In this document: positions 35,803 through 45,104 of the stretch, in pieces
Layout: the number at the start of each line of letters is the position of its first letter
Numbering within the stretch: position 1 is the stretch's first letter
DNA from: Diphasiastrum complanatum
Taxonomy: Eukaryota; Streptophyta; Lycopodiopsida; Lycopodiales; Lycopodiaceae
DNA: 64,000 bases
Assembly: GCA_029204225.1 (NCBI GenBank)
Contig: MU832175.1
Span: 1 to 64,000 of the forward strand
Direction of reading: 5' to 3'
Program-made: the position numbers and the translations under genes
Notes under the pieces: generated by a model
Seen by the model: the letters and a program-made list of their open reading frames with translations, nothing else
Database searches by the model: none
What the model was told of the DNA's origin: nothing

Positions 35803-36519
35803 AGCAACTTTCATTTCGTGCTTGGCTTTAGGCTGGGCAACTATCAGTTCATGGAAATGAATAAACTTCAGGCCATCAATAACAAGAAATAATTTGAGGA
35901 TGCTAGTCCGAAACTTTTCGAATAATTCTAATAGGTGAGACTTGTCCTCAAGCACAAATCTATCGACATCAAATTTAAGATGAAAAAGTGATAAAAAGTA
36001 CCTAGTCCTGTCTAGAACACTAGCGTCAGAGAGAAATTTATGCATCTTGTCAGATTCCATATCGGAAATGATAGACAACACTGGATATTGGATATCGCAC
36101 GCACGCGAGGAATGGAGACAATTCGGATCGACAGAGAGACTGTCGCGTGGCAGCGATATCAGGCAAAATAGAATGTAACAATATCACAGGCACACGATGG
36201 TGTGCAAGAAAAATAGAGAAAAGTAACAGCGTCACGTCGTAGCAATATTCGGCCGCTGAAACAAATATCTAATATCGCAGGCATGTGAGGGAGTGATGGC
36301 AAATAAAATCGAACGCAGTCGACTCTCGTGGTTGCGATATTGCCTTGACGATCTCTGAATAGAAAAATATTTTATGGCGCTATTTAGCTCTTATATAGAT
36401 CCACCACATTCATCGCAGTCGTTCGAAAATCACTGTTAGATATGCGACACTTCATAGATACGTCAAGTCCTGTAATGCGTGCAAAGCATTTATGTGAAAT
36501 TTCAGCCAAATCCATAGGT
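35803..36519. other. DNA upstream of the H3-like gene, no recognised gene
   Basis: A minus-strand frame (35719-36081) codes a Leu/Phe-rich peptide with no known domain and runs into the LTR fragment, so it is not called. Several CGCAGGCA and GCGATATTG-like words recur between 36080 and 36350. Confidence 0.4.
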
Positions 36520-36690
36520 GACATGTGGGTGGTTGAAAAGAGGACACGTGTATCCGCACATGTGGAGGAATTATTAATAAAGCACACGAATCAGAATTCG
36601 GCACATGTGTGGTTGAAAATATGACATGTGTATTTGCACGTGTGGAGCAATCATTAGTAGGACACACCAATAAAAAATTGGCACATGGCG
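36520..36690. repeat. Tandem duplication, about 82-bp unit, with ACGTG motifs
   Basis: Unit 1 (about 36520-36601) and unit 2 (about 36602-36688) share ACATGTG, GGTTGAAAA, GACACGTGTAT / GACATGTGTAT, GCAC(A/G)TGTGGAG, TCATTA/AATTATTA and GGCACATG. It lies about 300 bp upstream of the H3-like start codon, beside the TATA box. Confidence 0.75.
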
Positions 36691-36726
36691 TCTTTACATT
36701 TAATGCACAAAAAATATCTCTCTCTC

Positions 36727-36736
36727 TATATATAAG
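36727..36736 (+). promoter_or_regulatory. TATA box upstream of the H3-like/Ulp1-like gene
   Basis: TATATATAAG lies about 235 bp before the ATG at 36972, after a CT-rich run, which is a typical plant promoter spacing for a gene with a long leader. No transcription evidence is available. Confidence 0.5.
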
Positions 36737-36971
36737 CAAAGACCGCGAATGAAAACGATTTGGCTACCAGATTCCTAAATCGTTCCTTGCTCTCTCTCAC
36801 GGAAACTCGATATCAGAGCGGCACGACCATCAACAATATTTCTGAGATTTCTGGTTGCTTCTCGCGCCGCTGCGATATTGGAATCTATTGGGTTGATATC
36901 AGAGCCGAACGAGGATCTGCGTTCGAGTAACTCATCTACGACCTAGTCACGTGCCTGTGATATCGGAAGCA

Positions 36972-37367
36972 ATGGCAAGGACTAAACAGATCGTGCGTCC
37001 AAAGTCTATTGTCCCATCTGCTGGTCAAGCCACATCATCCTTGCATCCTGCAGCTGCTCAACCTCGTGCTAGGGGAACTAGCAGAAAACCCCGCCCATAA
37101 CTCAGAGATATCAGGAGGTTACAGAAGTCCACCAACCTTCTGATACCGAAATCTCACTTCAACCGAATAGTGAGGGATGTGACAAGGTCTTTGTCCATGG
37201 ATGTCAGATGGTGCATGACTGCAATTGAAGCATTGCATACAGCCTATGAAGATTATCAGATTAGGTCTTTTGAGGATACTGTGCTTGTTGTTGTACACGC
37301 AAAGTGGGTGACTATCATGCCCAAGGATATGGAGCTTGTGTTTAGATTGAGGAATCAGTACGATTAG
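36972..37367 (+). pseudogene. Histone H3-like module (within the gene above)
   Basis: 131 codons plus TAG, against 136 residues for canonical H3. The first six residues equal H3 (MARTKQ, with K4). The rest of the tail is Pro/Ala/Ser-rich and lacks the K9-S10, K14 and K27-S28 contexts. The fold core follows H3 helix by helix, and the end matches H3 to the residue (12 codons after PKD). LLIP, the Trp in RW and EDY resemble centromeric CENH3, but loop 1 has ordinary H3 length. The HRFRPGTVA stretch is replaced by KPRP-TAA-LRDIR, removing several residues and adding a stop at codon 43. Confidence 0.8.
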
Positions 37368-38926
37368 GTATTCAAGGCACCTCCACCTCCCCGACCAGCT
37401 CCCAGGGTTAGACCCCCTTATCAGAGGAAAAGAAAGCAATCAAGGCCAGTGAGGTCAGGAACCAGGGCCAAAAAAAGCCAAATCAAGCCAGTTGAAGACC
37501 AACCAACTCATGATCAAGCTGGGTCGTCTAGGGTGGAACCTGAAGAATTCCCCTCTCCTCCACCTCCGCCTAAATGAAGATTAGTACTATCAGATGAGAC
37601 CGAGCAGATGATAGGCCAGACCCAATTGATTCTTGATACACTGAAAGGTCAAGAGGGTCTTCCTGTCACTCATGGTCTAAATTTTTTACTAGATTACTCT
37701 TCTAATAGTGACCAGTCTTTGGATGTGCCGAGACGCATCACAAAGGATCTGGATAGATATATAACAAAATCAATTGCTCTTTTTCCTGATAGCCCATCTC
37801 AATCAATAAGAACTGTATATAAAAATTTAGCTGTTCAATATCCGGTTGATCCCATGCTGACATTTTTTGATTCTGAGCGATATATAATTTTTGACGAGTA
37901 CATAGCTAAAAAAATAGATAAATTAGGTGGTCACTTTGTATTCAATATATATTCGGCCTCATATATGAATTATTTTAATCATGTTATCTATAAGGAGTTA
38001 TTGAATAAGTCTTCGAACCTCACAGACCCAGTTGTCGAAGCTGGACTCAATTATTGGGTTCAGTTGTACAAAAGCGACAGTGTTCCTGGTGGTTTTGTCC
38101 TTACTCAATTTTTTTGTCACCTGCTTAAGGACGAGCAATCAGCTGCATCATGTTTACGACATATGCCATGCGACTCCGAAATTTTTGTTGTACCATACTG
38201 TCAAAAGTATGTATTGTTTAATTCGAGTTGTGTGTATTGTTTTATTATATGCTTTATTTGTATTTTTTTCATTTACATATCATTGACTATTTGGTTGATT
38301 GCAGTTATCACTGGTCTGTACATATTATATCACTAAGAGTGGATGAAGCCGGTTTGTGTAATCCAAAGGTGCTGAGAATGAACTCTTTGAGATCAACACA
38401 CCTCAATGTCGACATTGAGATGTACAAAAGCACGATCATTTATTTTCCAATGAAGGCCCTGTGTGTAGCAAGGCACATAGAGATAATAGACGCACAGGTA
38501 ACCAATTTTTCAGTTAGTCTTTTTGTGATGCAAATTGCCATATAAAAAAAATGTGAAACTAACATTCTGTATTTTGATTCTCAATCCTCTCAGCAGGTTG
38601 ACTCATTCAGCTGTGGCTGGTATGCCATTAAAAATGTAAAATGCTTTGTGGAATGTTTCATCAGCCAAGGGAAAATGTCGATATACGTTAGGTAATTTGG
38701 GTTTTTATCTATATGATTTTTTACTTTTGTGTATTCGTCTAACTTGTCTATTGTTGATGATTTGCAGTTCACCTGTCCGAAATTCACACAAAAAGACATA
38801 TTTGAATTTCGACAAGAGATGCTTAAGATTTTTCTCTCTAATGCAACATTGGTCACAACGGATCAAGAAGCTGGGGAGCTTACACTTGAAAGAGCTCATG
38901 GAAAAGAAATTTATATAGAAAAATAG
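36972..38926 (+). pseudogene. Histone H3-like domain in frame with a Ulp1-like (C48) cysteine protease; exons 36972-38206, 38305-38497, 38594-38686, 38768-38926
   Basis: One frame from MARTKQIVRPKSIV holds an H3-length tail, then LRDIRRLQKSTNLLIPKSHF, VRDVTRSLSMDVRW, EALHTAYEDYQIRSFEDT and VHAKWVTIMPKDMELVFRLR. After the H3 end (QYD, TAG) the same frame runs through APPPPRPAPRVRPPYQ, RKRKQSRPVRSGTRAKK and PPPPPK, TGA, into about 200 residues ending FVVPYCQ. Introns are inferred at 38207, 38498 and 38687. Spliced exons give NYHWSVHIIS (catalytic His), LRMNSLRS (Asp position, here Asn), Q-VDSFSCGWYAIKN (oxyanion Gln and catalytic Cys), then FTCPKFTQKDIFEFRQEM to IYIEK. Three in-frame stops (TAA 37098, TAG 37365, TGA 37575) break exon 1. 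The fusion reading is inference. Separate adjacent H3-like and Ulp1-like genes are the alternative. Confidence 0.72.
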
Positions 38927-39739
38927 ATAAATGGTCTTATTGAAAGGCCAATACAAAAATATGTATCTCAAAAATCTATATTCAATGTGTATAAATGATG
39001 ACCCTTTTGGGTCTTTTGATATTCGATTGTTGCTATTTCCATCATTTGATATTCTAATGTTGCTATTTCAATTCTTCATTTCACTTTTCTTGAACCTACA
39101 CATGAAAACAATGGAATTACATTTATCAATAAACAATGTGGGTTAATATAAAAGGAGCCAAAAGTTAGCAATCTAAGATTTCACAAAGAAAGTTAAGCTC
39201 ACCAATATTGTAGATTTACTGATTCATCAAAGCTTTAATTTGTTTCGACAATTTCTATGCTTGACAATAAATCTTTGCATGGGATATGATCTTCTTGCCT
39301 ACTGCATTAACATTGCAAATGATCTATCAATAAATCATTGTTAATAAATAGCAGTATAACAATTATATAACAGACTATTTAATACAAAAACGTACCATTC
39401 GTCCATTTCTTGAAAACCATAGCTTTGAGTAATGTCAAATTGGAGCATTGTAAGTTCTGATCGTATATATTTTAGACTCCAGTCCTCCTCCACTACAATA
39501 ACAACCTCATTTTGCTTCACCTCTATTTGCATTTGCTCTTGATGGTTCACTGTAAAGTCTTGATCTAATGCTTTCCATTCATAATTATCTCTAATCCATC
39601 TTCTATAATAAAACATAAAAGAAAGCATTTGTTTTTCTATATGATATCGAAATATCATGGATGAGGTGTTGGATTCCTTAAAGTCAATCAAGTTGACTTA
39701 GATATAGCGTCATCTTCTACACATGTGACAGAAAATAAA
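38927..39739. other. DNA between the H3-like/Ulp1-like gene and a gypsy fragment
   Basis: AT-rich. A minus-strand frame of 116 codons (39341-39691) with QDFTVNHQEQMQIEVKQNEV is not recognised. It could be an ORF of the same mobile unit or chance. Confidence 0.4.
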
Positions 39740-40848
39740 AAAATGACCAGTCGGGCCAAGATCAATATGCTGAAAAAGGAATCTCGACGAGCTCCAGTTC
39801 ACGAGATGCCTGATACTTTCAAGAATTATACATTGGACGACGTGGTAATCATGATGCCGCAAGCCCAACGAGAACCTGATCAAAGCCAGGCACCAGCGGA
39901 ATAAGTCTTCGAGGGACCTGCGCGAACACAGCCGATGAATCTTGCGGAACCAGGAGAAGAAGAAAGGATAGTGCATGTGGGAGAGCAGTTAACACCCACG
40001 CAGTTCAAGAGACTACGATTCTTGTTGGTGGAATATAAGGACTGTTTTGCCTGGAGCTATAGTGATCTAAAGGGCATTCCACCAATAGTAATCCAACATA
40101 CCATAGCCTTGGTGGACGGAGCAGTCCCCAAGGTGAGCCGTTACTACCGCTGCAACCCGAAGTATACAAAACTGATCAAGCAAGAGTTGCAGAAGTTGAT
40201 AGATGCAGGTTTCATCTACGAAATCGAGCACACAGAATGGGTATCACCAATAGTTATAGTACCCAAGAAGAATGGCAAAATGCGGATCTGTGTGAATCTG
40301 AAGACGCTTAATGCAGTCACCAAAAAGGACCATTTCCCTTTACCATTTACAGAAAGTATCCTTGATAGAGTAGCTAGTGATGAGGCCTACAGTTTTCTGG
40401 ACGGCTTCAGCGGCTACAACCAGGTAAAAATAGTCCCCTTGGACCAGCACAAGACAACATTTGCCACGGAATGGGGAACTTATGTCTATAAAGTGATGCC
40501 ATTCGAACTTCGCAATGCCCCAAGCACTTTTCAGCGAGTCATGCAGGCGACATTCAAAGATCTGGAAATTTTCTTGGACGATCTGTGCGTGCATGGACCA
40601 GATTCAGAACACTTATCCAATTTGGAGAAGGTGCTACAAAAATGCCGCGAATACCAGATCTGCCTGAATCCAGAAAAATGTCAATTCTGGGTGATACATG
40701 GCTTGATACTCAGCCATATAGTGTCAAGACACGGGATCGTCACAAATCTATCAAAGATCAAGATCATTATTGATCTACCACCACCGGGGACGATCCGCGA
40801 GGTCTACATTTTCATGGATCATGCTAACTATGGAATCATCATTTTTTA
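39740..40848 (+). pseudogene. Ty3/gypsy reverse transcriptase fragment
   Basis: An in-frame TAA (39902) precedes 304 open codons from 39935. RT motifs: FIYEIEHTEWVSPIVIVPKK, MRICVNLKTLNAVTKKDHFP, FLDGFSGYNQVKI, TTFATEWGTYVYKVMPFELR and NAPSTFQRVMQ. The catalytic box is FLDD instead of the usual Y/F-x-DD form, so the aspartates are kept. It ends just after the connection start (IREVYIFMDHANY). Gag, protease, RNase H and integrase are absent. The style suggests a non-chromovirus (Tat/Athila-like) lineage, distinct from the chromovirus at 57-63 kb. Confidence 0.85.
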
Positions 40849-41480
40849 GTGTATGCGAGAGTTTCCAAAAGCAGAATTTTCAGAACCCTCGCAAAGCATC
40901 AAGATCATCTTACCAACCCTCGCAAGGTGCCTAAATGGAATCAGAGTAGTGAAATTAGCCTCCCTACATGGTCTTATCTTGAAAATCCACTCATTGGAAC
41001 AAGTTGTGTGAGAGATTACTTCCTGCGAGAGTTGAACCCTCGTAGACAGCCTGAACCCTCGTGGAACCTTCGCATAGCAGTCAAATCACCTTCTGAATTC
41101 TCGCAGACTTCCTTGAGGTCTTAGAATTTTGTAAAGAAGGTGCCTGCCATAATTTGGGTAGAACTGAACAAGGAAAAGTGGATTTCACCTAATACGCACT
41201 CTAAATTCCGCTATATAAGGGCTGAATTCGAGTCATTTGTTACCTTTGCTAGCGAAGCTCTGTCGAAATTTTCATTGAAAATACCAAGTTTTCTGTTTTC
41301 GACCAAACTTCCTACTAGCTGTCATATGCTCATATTAAACACCGATCTGTGCTCTGAACTACAATTATTGTCATCCAACACTCATTATTCTCAGTTTTCT
41401 ATTGTTTCCACATCTTTTTTCATTTTTCACCATTTTTTCTACTTTTCTGACTTTTTTGACCACTAATCATCATTGCTAAC
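40849..41480 (+). other. LTR-like promoter and leader region
   Basis: Directly follows the truncated RT. Contains several CCCTCG words and a TATA box CTATATAAGG at 41211-41220, then a C/T-rich leader to the ORF at 41481. No matching second LTR was seen, so the call is tentative. Confidence 0.4.
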
Positions 41481-42041
41481 ATGGCCTCATCATCCTCTGA
41501 AGACTCTGGCACCAAACAGGTAAGCATCCATAACATCCCTGAGGCCACGCGGATTTGGCCTTTACTTGCTGACGGTCTGATCCAACCATGGCTGCAGACA
41601 ATCGGCCCACTCATTGAAGCAATGGGTTTTTACCCAGCGCTGTTCCATTCTGAGATTAACATGGGCCTCGCCCTTCACGCTTATGCCACCTGGGACGAGG
41701 TTAAGGCTCGTTTCCACTTCTTGTACCAAGGTACCACGTACAAGGTCAGGATTAGCGCCGACTCGATGGTCACTGTTGACATTATGTCCGGTGATCGTCA
41801 ACCCATCTCCCATCATCACGTCAAAGCTCTGATCAAACCATTCGTCACCCAAACCACACCAGAAATCCCCATCCAGACTAACAATGGTTTCCTTGGAGAT
41901 CCCTGGACGAAACGATTCCAAGCATGGGTGGATCAAGAATGGCTGACAGGAGTCCACAAGTCCTTCCACATGTGGAAGTACTCGAAGAAACTGGACCATC
42001 TCAACTTCATGGAAGACGTTACGGGCTATCTGATCCACTAG
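41481..42041 (+). CDS. Unrecognised ORF, probably transposon-associated
   Basis: 186 residues, open from ATG to TAG. The start MASSSSEDSGTKQVSIHNIP is acidic/Ser-rich. A compact domain follows (TRIWPLLADGLIQPWLQTIG, ARFHFLYQGTTYKVRI, PWTKRFQAWVDQEWL). No catalytic motif, signal peptide or membrane segment is seen. It is about 270 bp downstream of a TATA box and lies among gypsy remnants. Tat/Athila-like elements often carry extra ORFs, so a TE-encoded structural protein is the best guess. GC content is higher than in its neighbours. It may be a truncated longer protein. Confidence 0.5.
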   Translation: MASSSSEDSGTKQVSIHNIPEATRIWPLLADGLIQPWLQTIGPLIEAMGFYPALFHSEINMGLALHAYATWDEVKARFHFLYQGTTYKVRISADSMVTVDIMSGDRQPISHHHVKALIKPFVTQTTPEIPIQTNNGFLGDPWTKRFQAWVDQEWLTGVHKSFHMWKYSKKLDHLNFMEDVTGYLIH

Positions 42042-43227
42042 AGGTGGTCCAAGAGAACGCTATACTAAACCGGCAGAGTGCCGAGGGACCGACACTACTT
42101 CAGGCCGTGGGTCCTGTTGGGGGTATTCCCAACAAAGTGTAAATAAATAAAATCCTTCAATAAAATGTGTTGCGAGGGCATGGCATCGTGCGTGTATAAG
42201 CCCATGGCCCAATGAGCACGCAATTAAAGTTGTAGATAAAATAAACTTGACTTGGGCCTTGGAATTGAAATAAAATTAGAGGCCCAATGTCATTTTTAAA
42301 CTTAGAGATTACTTTTTAGAGTTGGGTCCAAATTGGAACTCACATGAATCTTGTGATTTCTAATGTATTTTTTGTGGACCCTTGGATCAAGTTGGGTCCA
42401 AGATGAATGGATAGGATCATTGTGAATATTAACCAATAAGATTGAGGGGCAAGGGCCTTCCCCATTTTATAAAAAGGCACCATTTGTACACTATTTTCAT
42501 GTTTAATGAGAAGGAGGAAACTCTACCAATTTTGGAAGAGAAGCATTCTCATTTGCAAATAATTGCTTGCTATTGCTCTTGTTGTTTCCATTTGCTTTCA
42601 AGTTCATGCTTGTTGGTTTCAATAGTTTAAGTTTCTCCTTTAGCAAGTACAATGTGCATTTGAGCTACCCTCCACCCTCACTCTCTATCTCTCTCTCTTT
42701 CTCTTCCTTTCTCAATCTCTTCTTCTCCATTCCTTCTCTTCAACCAAGACCATGATGAATGTTAGTGTAGAGGAGTAGAGTTAAAGAGGAGTAGTATAGT
42801 GGTGAGTAGAGCTAAGGGAGAAAGTAGGAACTAACTAAAAGTAGCATCTATGCTTAGTTAGGTACCTATCCAGTGATCTAAACTTTGTTGACAGGTGGAA
42901 GGACTATACTACGAGAGATCTTCAACCCCACATGAACATCCAAGATACAAAACGATTGATAATGTACAAAATGATTGATAATTTCAGTTAGTTGAACCAT
43001 CCATGCAAGTTAGTTTAACTTCAATTAGTTAAACTCGGGTAGTCTTTTCCCAACCGGCAACAATATATTATCCAATCACATATCTAGACTCTGCCCGACG
43101 GGAGTTTTGAACTGGCTAAAATATGCCCGAGAAATTGTAAAAAAAATTTGTCCGGCAAACACCGTTACCGTCTTGCACACATGTAAAAATATTATTGGAA
43201 CATGTGAACGTTGAATAGTTGAAAAGT
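42042..43227. other. LTR-like and unassigned DNA
   Basis: TGTTGGGGGTATTCCCAACA near 42116 contains an inverted repeat typical of LTR starts. A TTATAAAAAGG box lies at about 42467, followed by a leader-like C/T tract to 42750. This may be a solo LTR, but its other end is not found. CTCTGCCCGACGGG near 43090 resembles the foldback arm at 4316-4340. Confidence 0.4.
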
Positions 43228-43276
43228 CAAAAAAAGTATCTTTACAAAGGGCCCTTATAGCGCTTGGACCTCCCCT
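43228..43276. other. Candidate DNA-transposon terminus
   Basis: AAAGTATCTTTACAAAGGGC ... GCTTGGACCTCCCCTATGTT resembles 6517-6562. At this copy similarity ends exactly where a copia RT begins, as expected for a transposon or rearrangement edge. Confidence 0.4.
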
Positions 43277-44400
43277 ATGTTAAGGAAGAGCCTATATGGC
43301 TTGAAGCAAGCACCTAGAGCTTGGTACTCTAGGTTGCATGATTTTCTCTATTCTCTTGGCTTTGTACTAAGTGCTTATGAACCTTCTTTATATTTCAAAT
43401 GTAATGAAGGAATGATCCTCATTTTGGTACTTTATGTTGATGACATCATTTTGACAGGAAATGATGATGTAGGTATAAGCAAAGTAAAAGTTGATTTATC
43501 TAGTGAGTTCAAGATGGTAGATCTAGGTTTCCTAAAGTTTATAGTTGGGATAGAAGTGTCTAGAAGTAGCAATTGTACTTTCATAAGTCAATCTAAGTAT
43601 GCTACTTCCATTCTTGAAAGATTTGGTATGAAAGATTGTAAGGGGATTGACACCCCTATGGAGCATGTTGTGAAAGCAACTAATGAAGGTGATGAAGCAT
43701 CCTTTGAGGACATCACCCTCTTTAGAAAGCTTATAGACTCTCTAATATATTTGACCATCACTAGACCTGACTTAGGATTTTGTGTAAGTAAGTTGAGTCA
43801 AAGTATGCAAGCTCCTTTAGTTCATCATTGGAAAAGTGCCAAGAGAGTACTTAGATATGTTTCTAGTACTAGATTTTTTGGCATACTTTATGAAGGATCT
43901 AACTTGCACTTGAGAGCCTACTCGGATTCAGATTTTGCAGGTGACAAGATGGATAGGAAATCCATTAGTGCATTTGCAACATTTCTTTGTGGAGGAGTAA
44001 TATCATGGCTTTTCAAAAGCAAGATACAATCTCACTATCTTCTTGTGAAGCCGAGTACAAGGCATTGACTTCAACAACCAAAGAGCTCCTATGGCTAAGA
44101 AGACTCTTGATGGAGCTACATGTGCTAGAGGCCGAGGAGATCTTACATATTTTGTGACAATCAAGCTTCTCAACAAATTGCTTCAAATCCTATCTTCCAT
44201 GCTAGAACAAAGCATATTGAGATAGCTCATCACTTTGTGAGGGAGAAGGTACAATCCAAGGAGGTGGAACTACATCATGTACCATCATCCGAATGCATAG
44301 CTGATATCTTAACCAAGCCATTGTCCAAAGATCCATTTTTTAAGTTAAGATATGCTCTTGGAATTGTAGATAGATGTACATTAGATTTGCCAAGTTAGAA
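43277..44400 (+). pseudogene. Copia RT-RNase H fragment
   Basis: Starts abruptly at LRKSLYGLKQAPRAWY, then LYVDDIILTGNDDVGI, DLGFLKFIVGIEVSRS and SDSDFAGDKMDRKS. A one-base frameshift at about 44020 (SWLF-KSK) leads to SSCEAEYKALTSTTKELLWL, another shift near 44140, CDNQASQQIASNPIF, HARTKHIEIAHHF and CIADILTKPLSKDPFF. It is followed by purine-rich GTGAGGAGGA and the 3' LTR. The 5' two thirds of the element are missing. Confidence 0.88.
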
Positions 44401-44411
44401 GTGAGGAGGAG

Positions 44412-45104
44412 TGTTGAAGATTATCACTTCTCACTTGACATAGGTTATTGTAAATATTGATCAAACATTAGAACAATGTTGATGATCTGATTTCACATGT
44501 GTGGAGCCTGTTCCCACGTGTGAAAGGATGTACTTTTCATACTTGTATATATCTAAATTGATTTTGTATCAATCTAGTTAGTGTGAACATGATACGACTA
44601 GTTTTAGTCAAGTTGACTAGTCACCTAGAAATTAGCTTTTCCTTGCATGTGCATGAGTAAATGCTCCCACATGGCAAGTGGATGTTCACACGTGTGTATA
44701 GAGTACTAGAAGATAAGAGTTGACCATTTTCCTTAGATCCTATTTTGTAGGGAATATTCCTATATTCTAGCAGACTAGCTTTTTGGATTTTAGCCATATT
44801 CTAGAAGGTCAACTTTGGATAAGGATCAAGGATGGATCAAATGGATAGATCTGAGTGATGTGGCAGTCTTCACACATTGAAGACCTGCTGGACTATACCA
44901 GACTCGTGGATGTACTTGATCCATAAAAGGATCATCATTTTGCTAAGAAGATTGATGAGACTTTTGCATTCTACACTTTTGTAAGGTTTCTAGTCATTTG
45001 TCTTGTGACTTCTATGAATGATTGCTATCTAGGGTTATTGTACTTGTTGTTTCAGATGCAGGCCGTACTATGGAGACTCCACACGTGTGAGGCCGCTCTC
45101 ACTA
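44412..45104 (+). repeat. 3' LTR of the copia fragment (right end uncertain)
   Basis: Begins TGTTGAAGATTATC after the polypurine tract. Contains TTGTATATATC near 44544, CCCACGTGTGAAAGG near 44513, TCACACGTGTGTA near 44690 and CACACGTGTG at 45080-45089. The last 370 bp match 35400-35774. The true end may lie beyond 45104. Confidence 0.75.

Noticed and set aside
35719-36081. 120-codon minus-strand Leu-rich frame
   Set aside because: Its C-terminal third is antisense LTR sequence and the rest has no known motif.
37098-37100. TAA in the H3-like frame explained by a short intron
   Set aside because: No GT-AG pair fits around it without destroying the adjacent H3-like codons.
39341-39691. 116-codon minus-strand frame near the H3-like gene
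   Set aside because: Considered as part of the same mobile unit, but there is no motif or second copy to support it.
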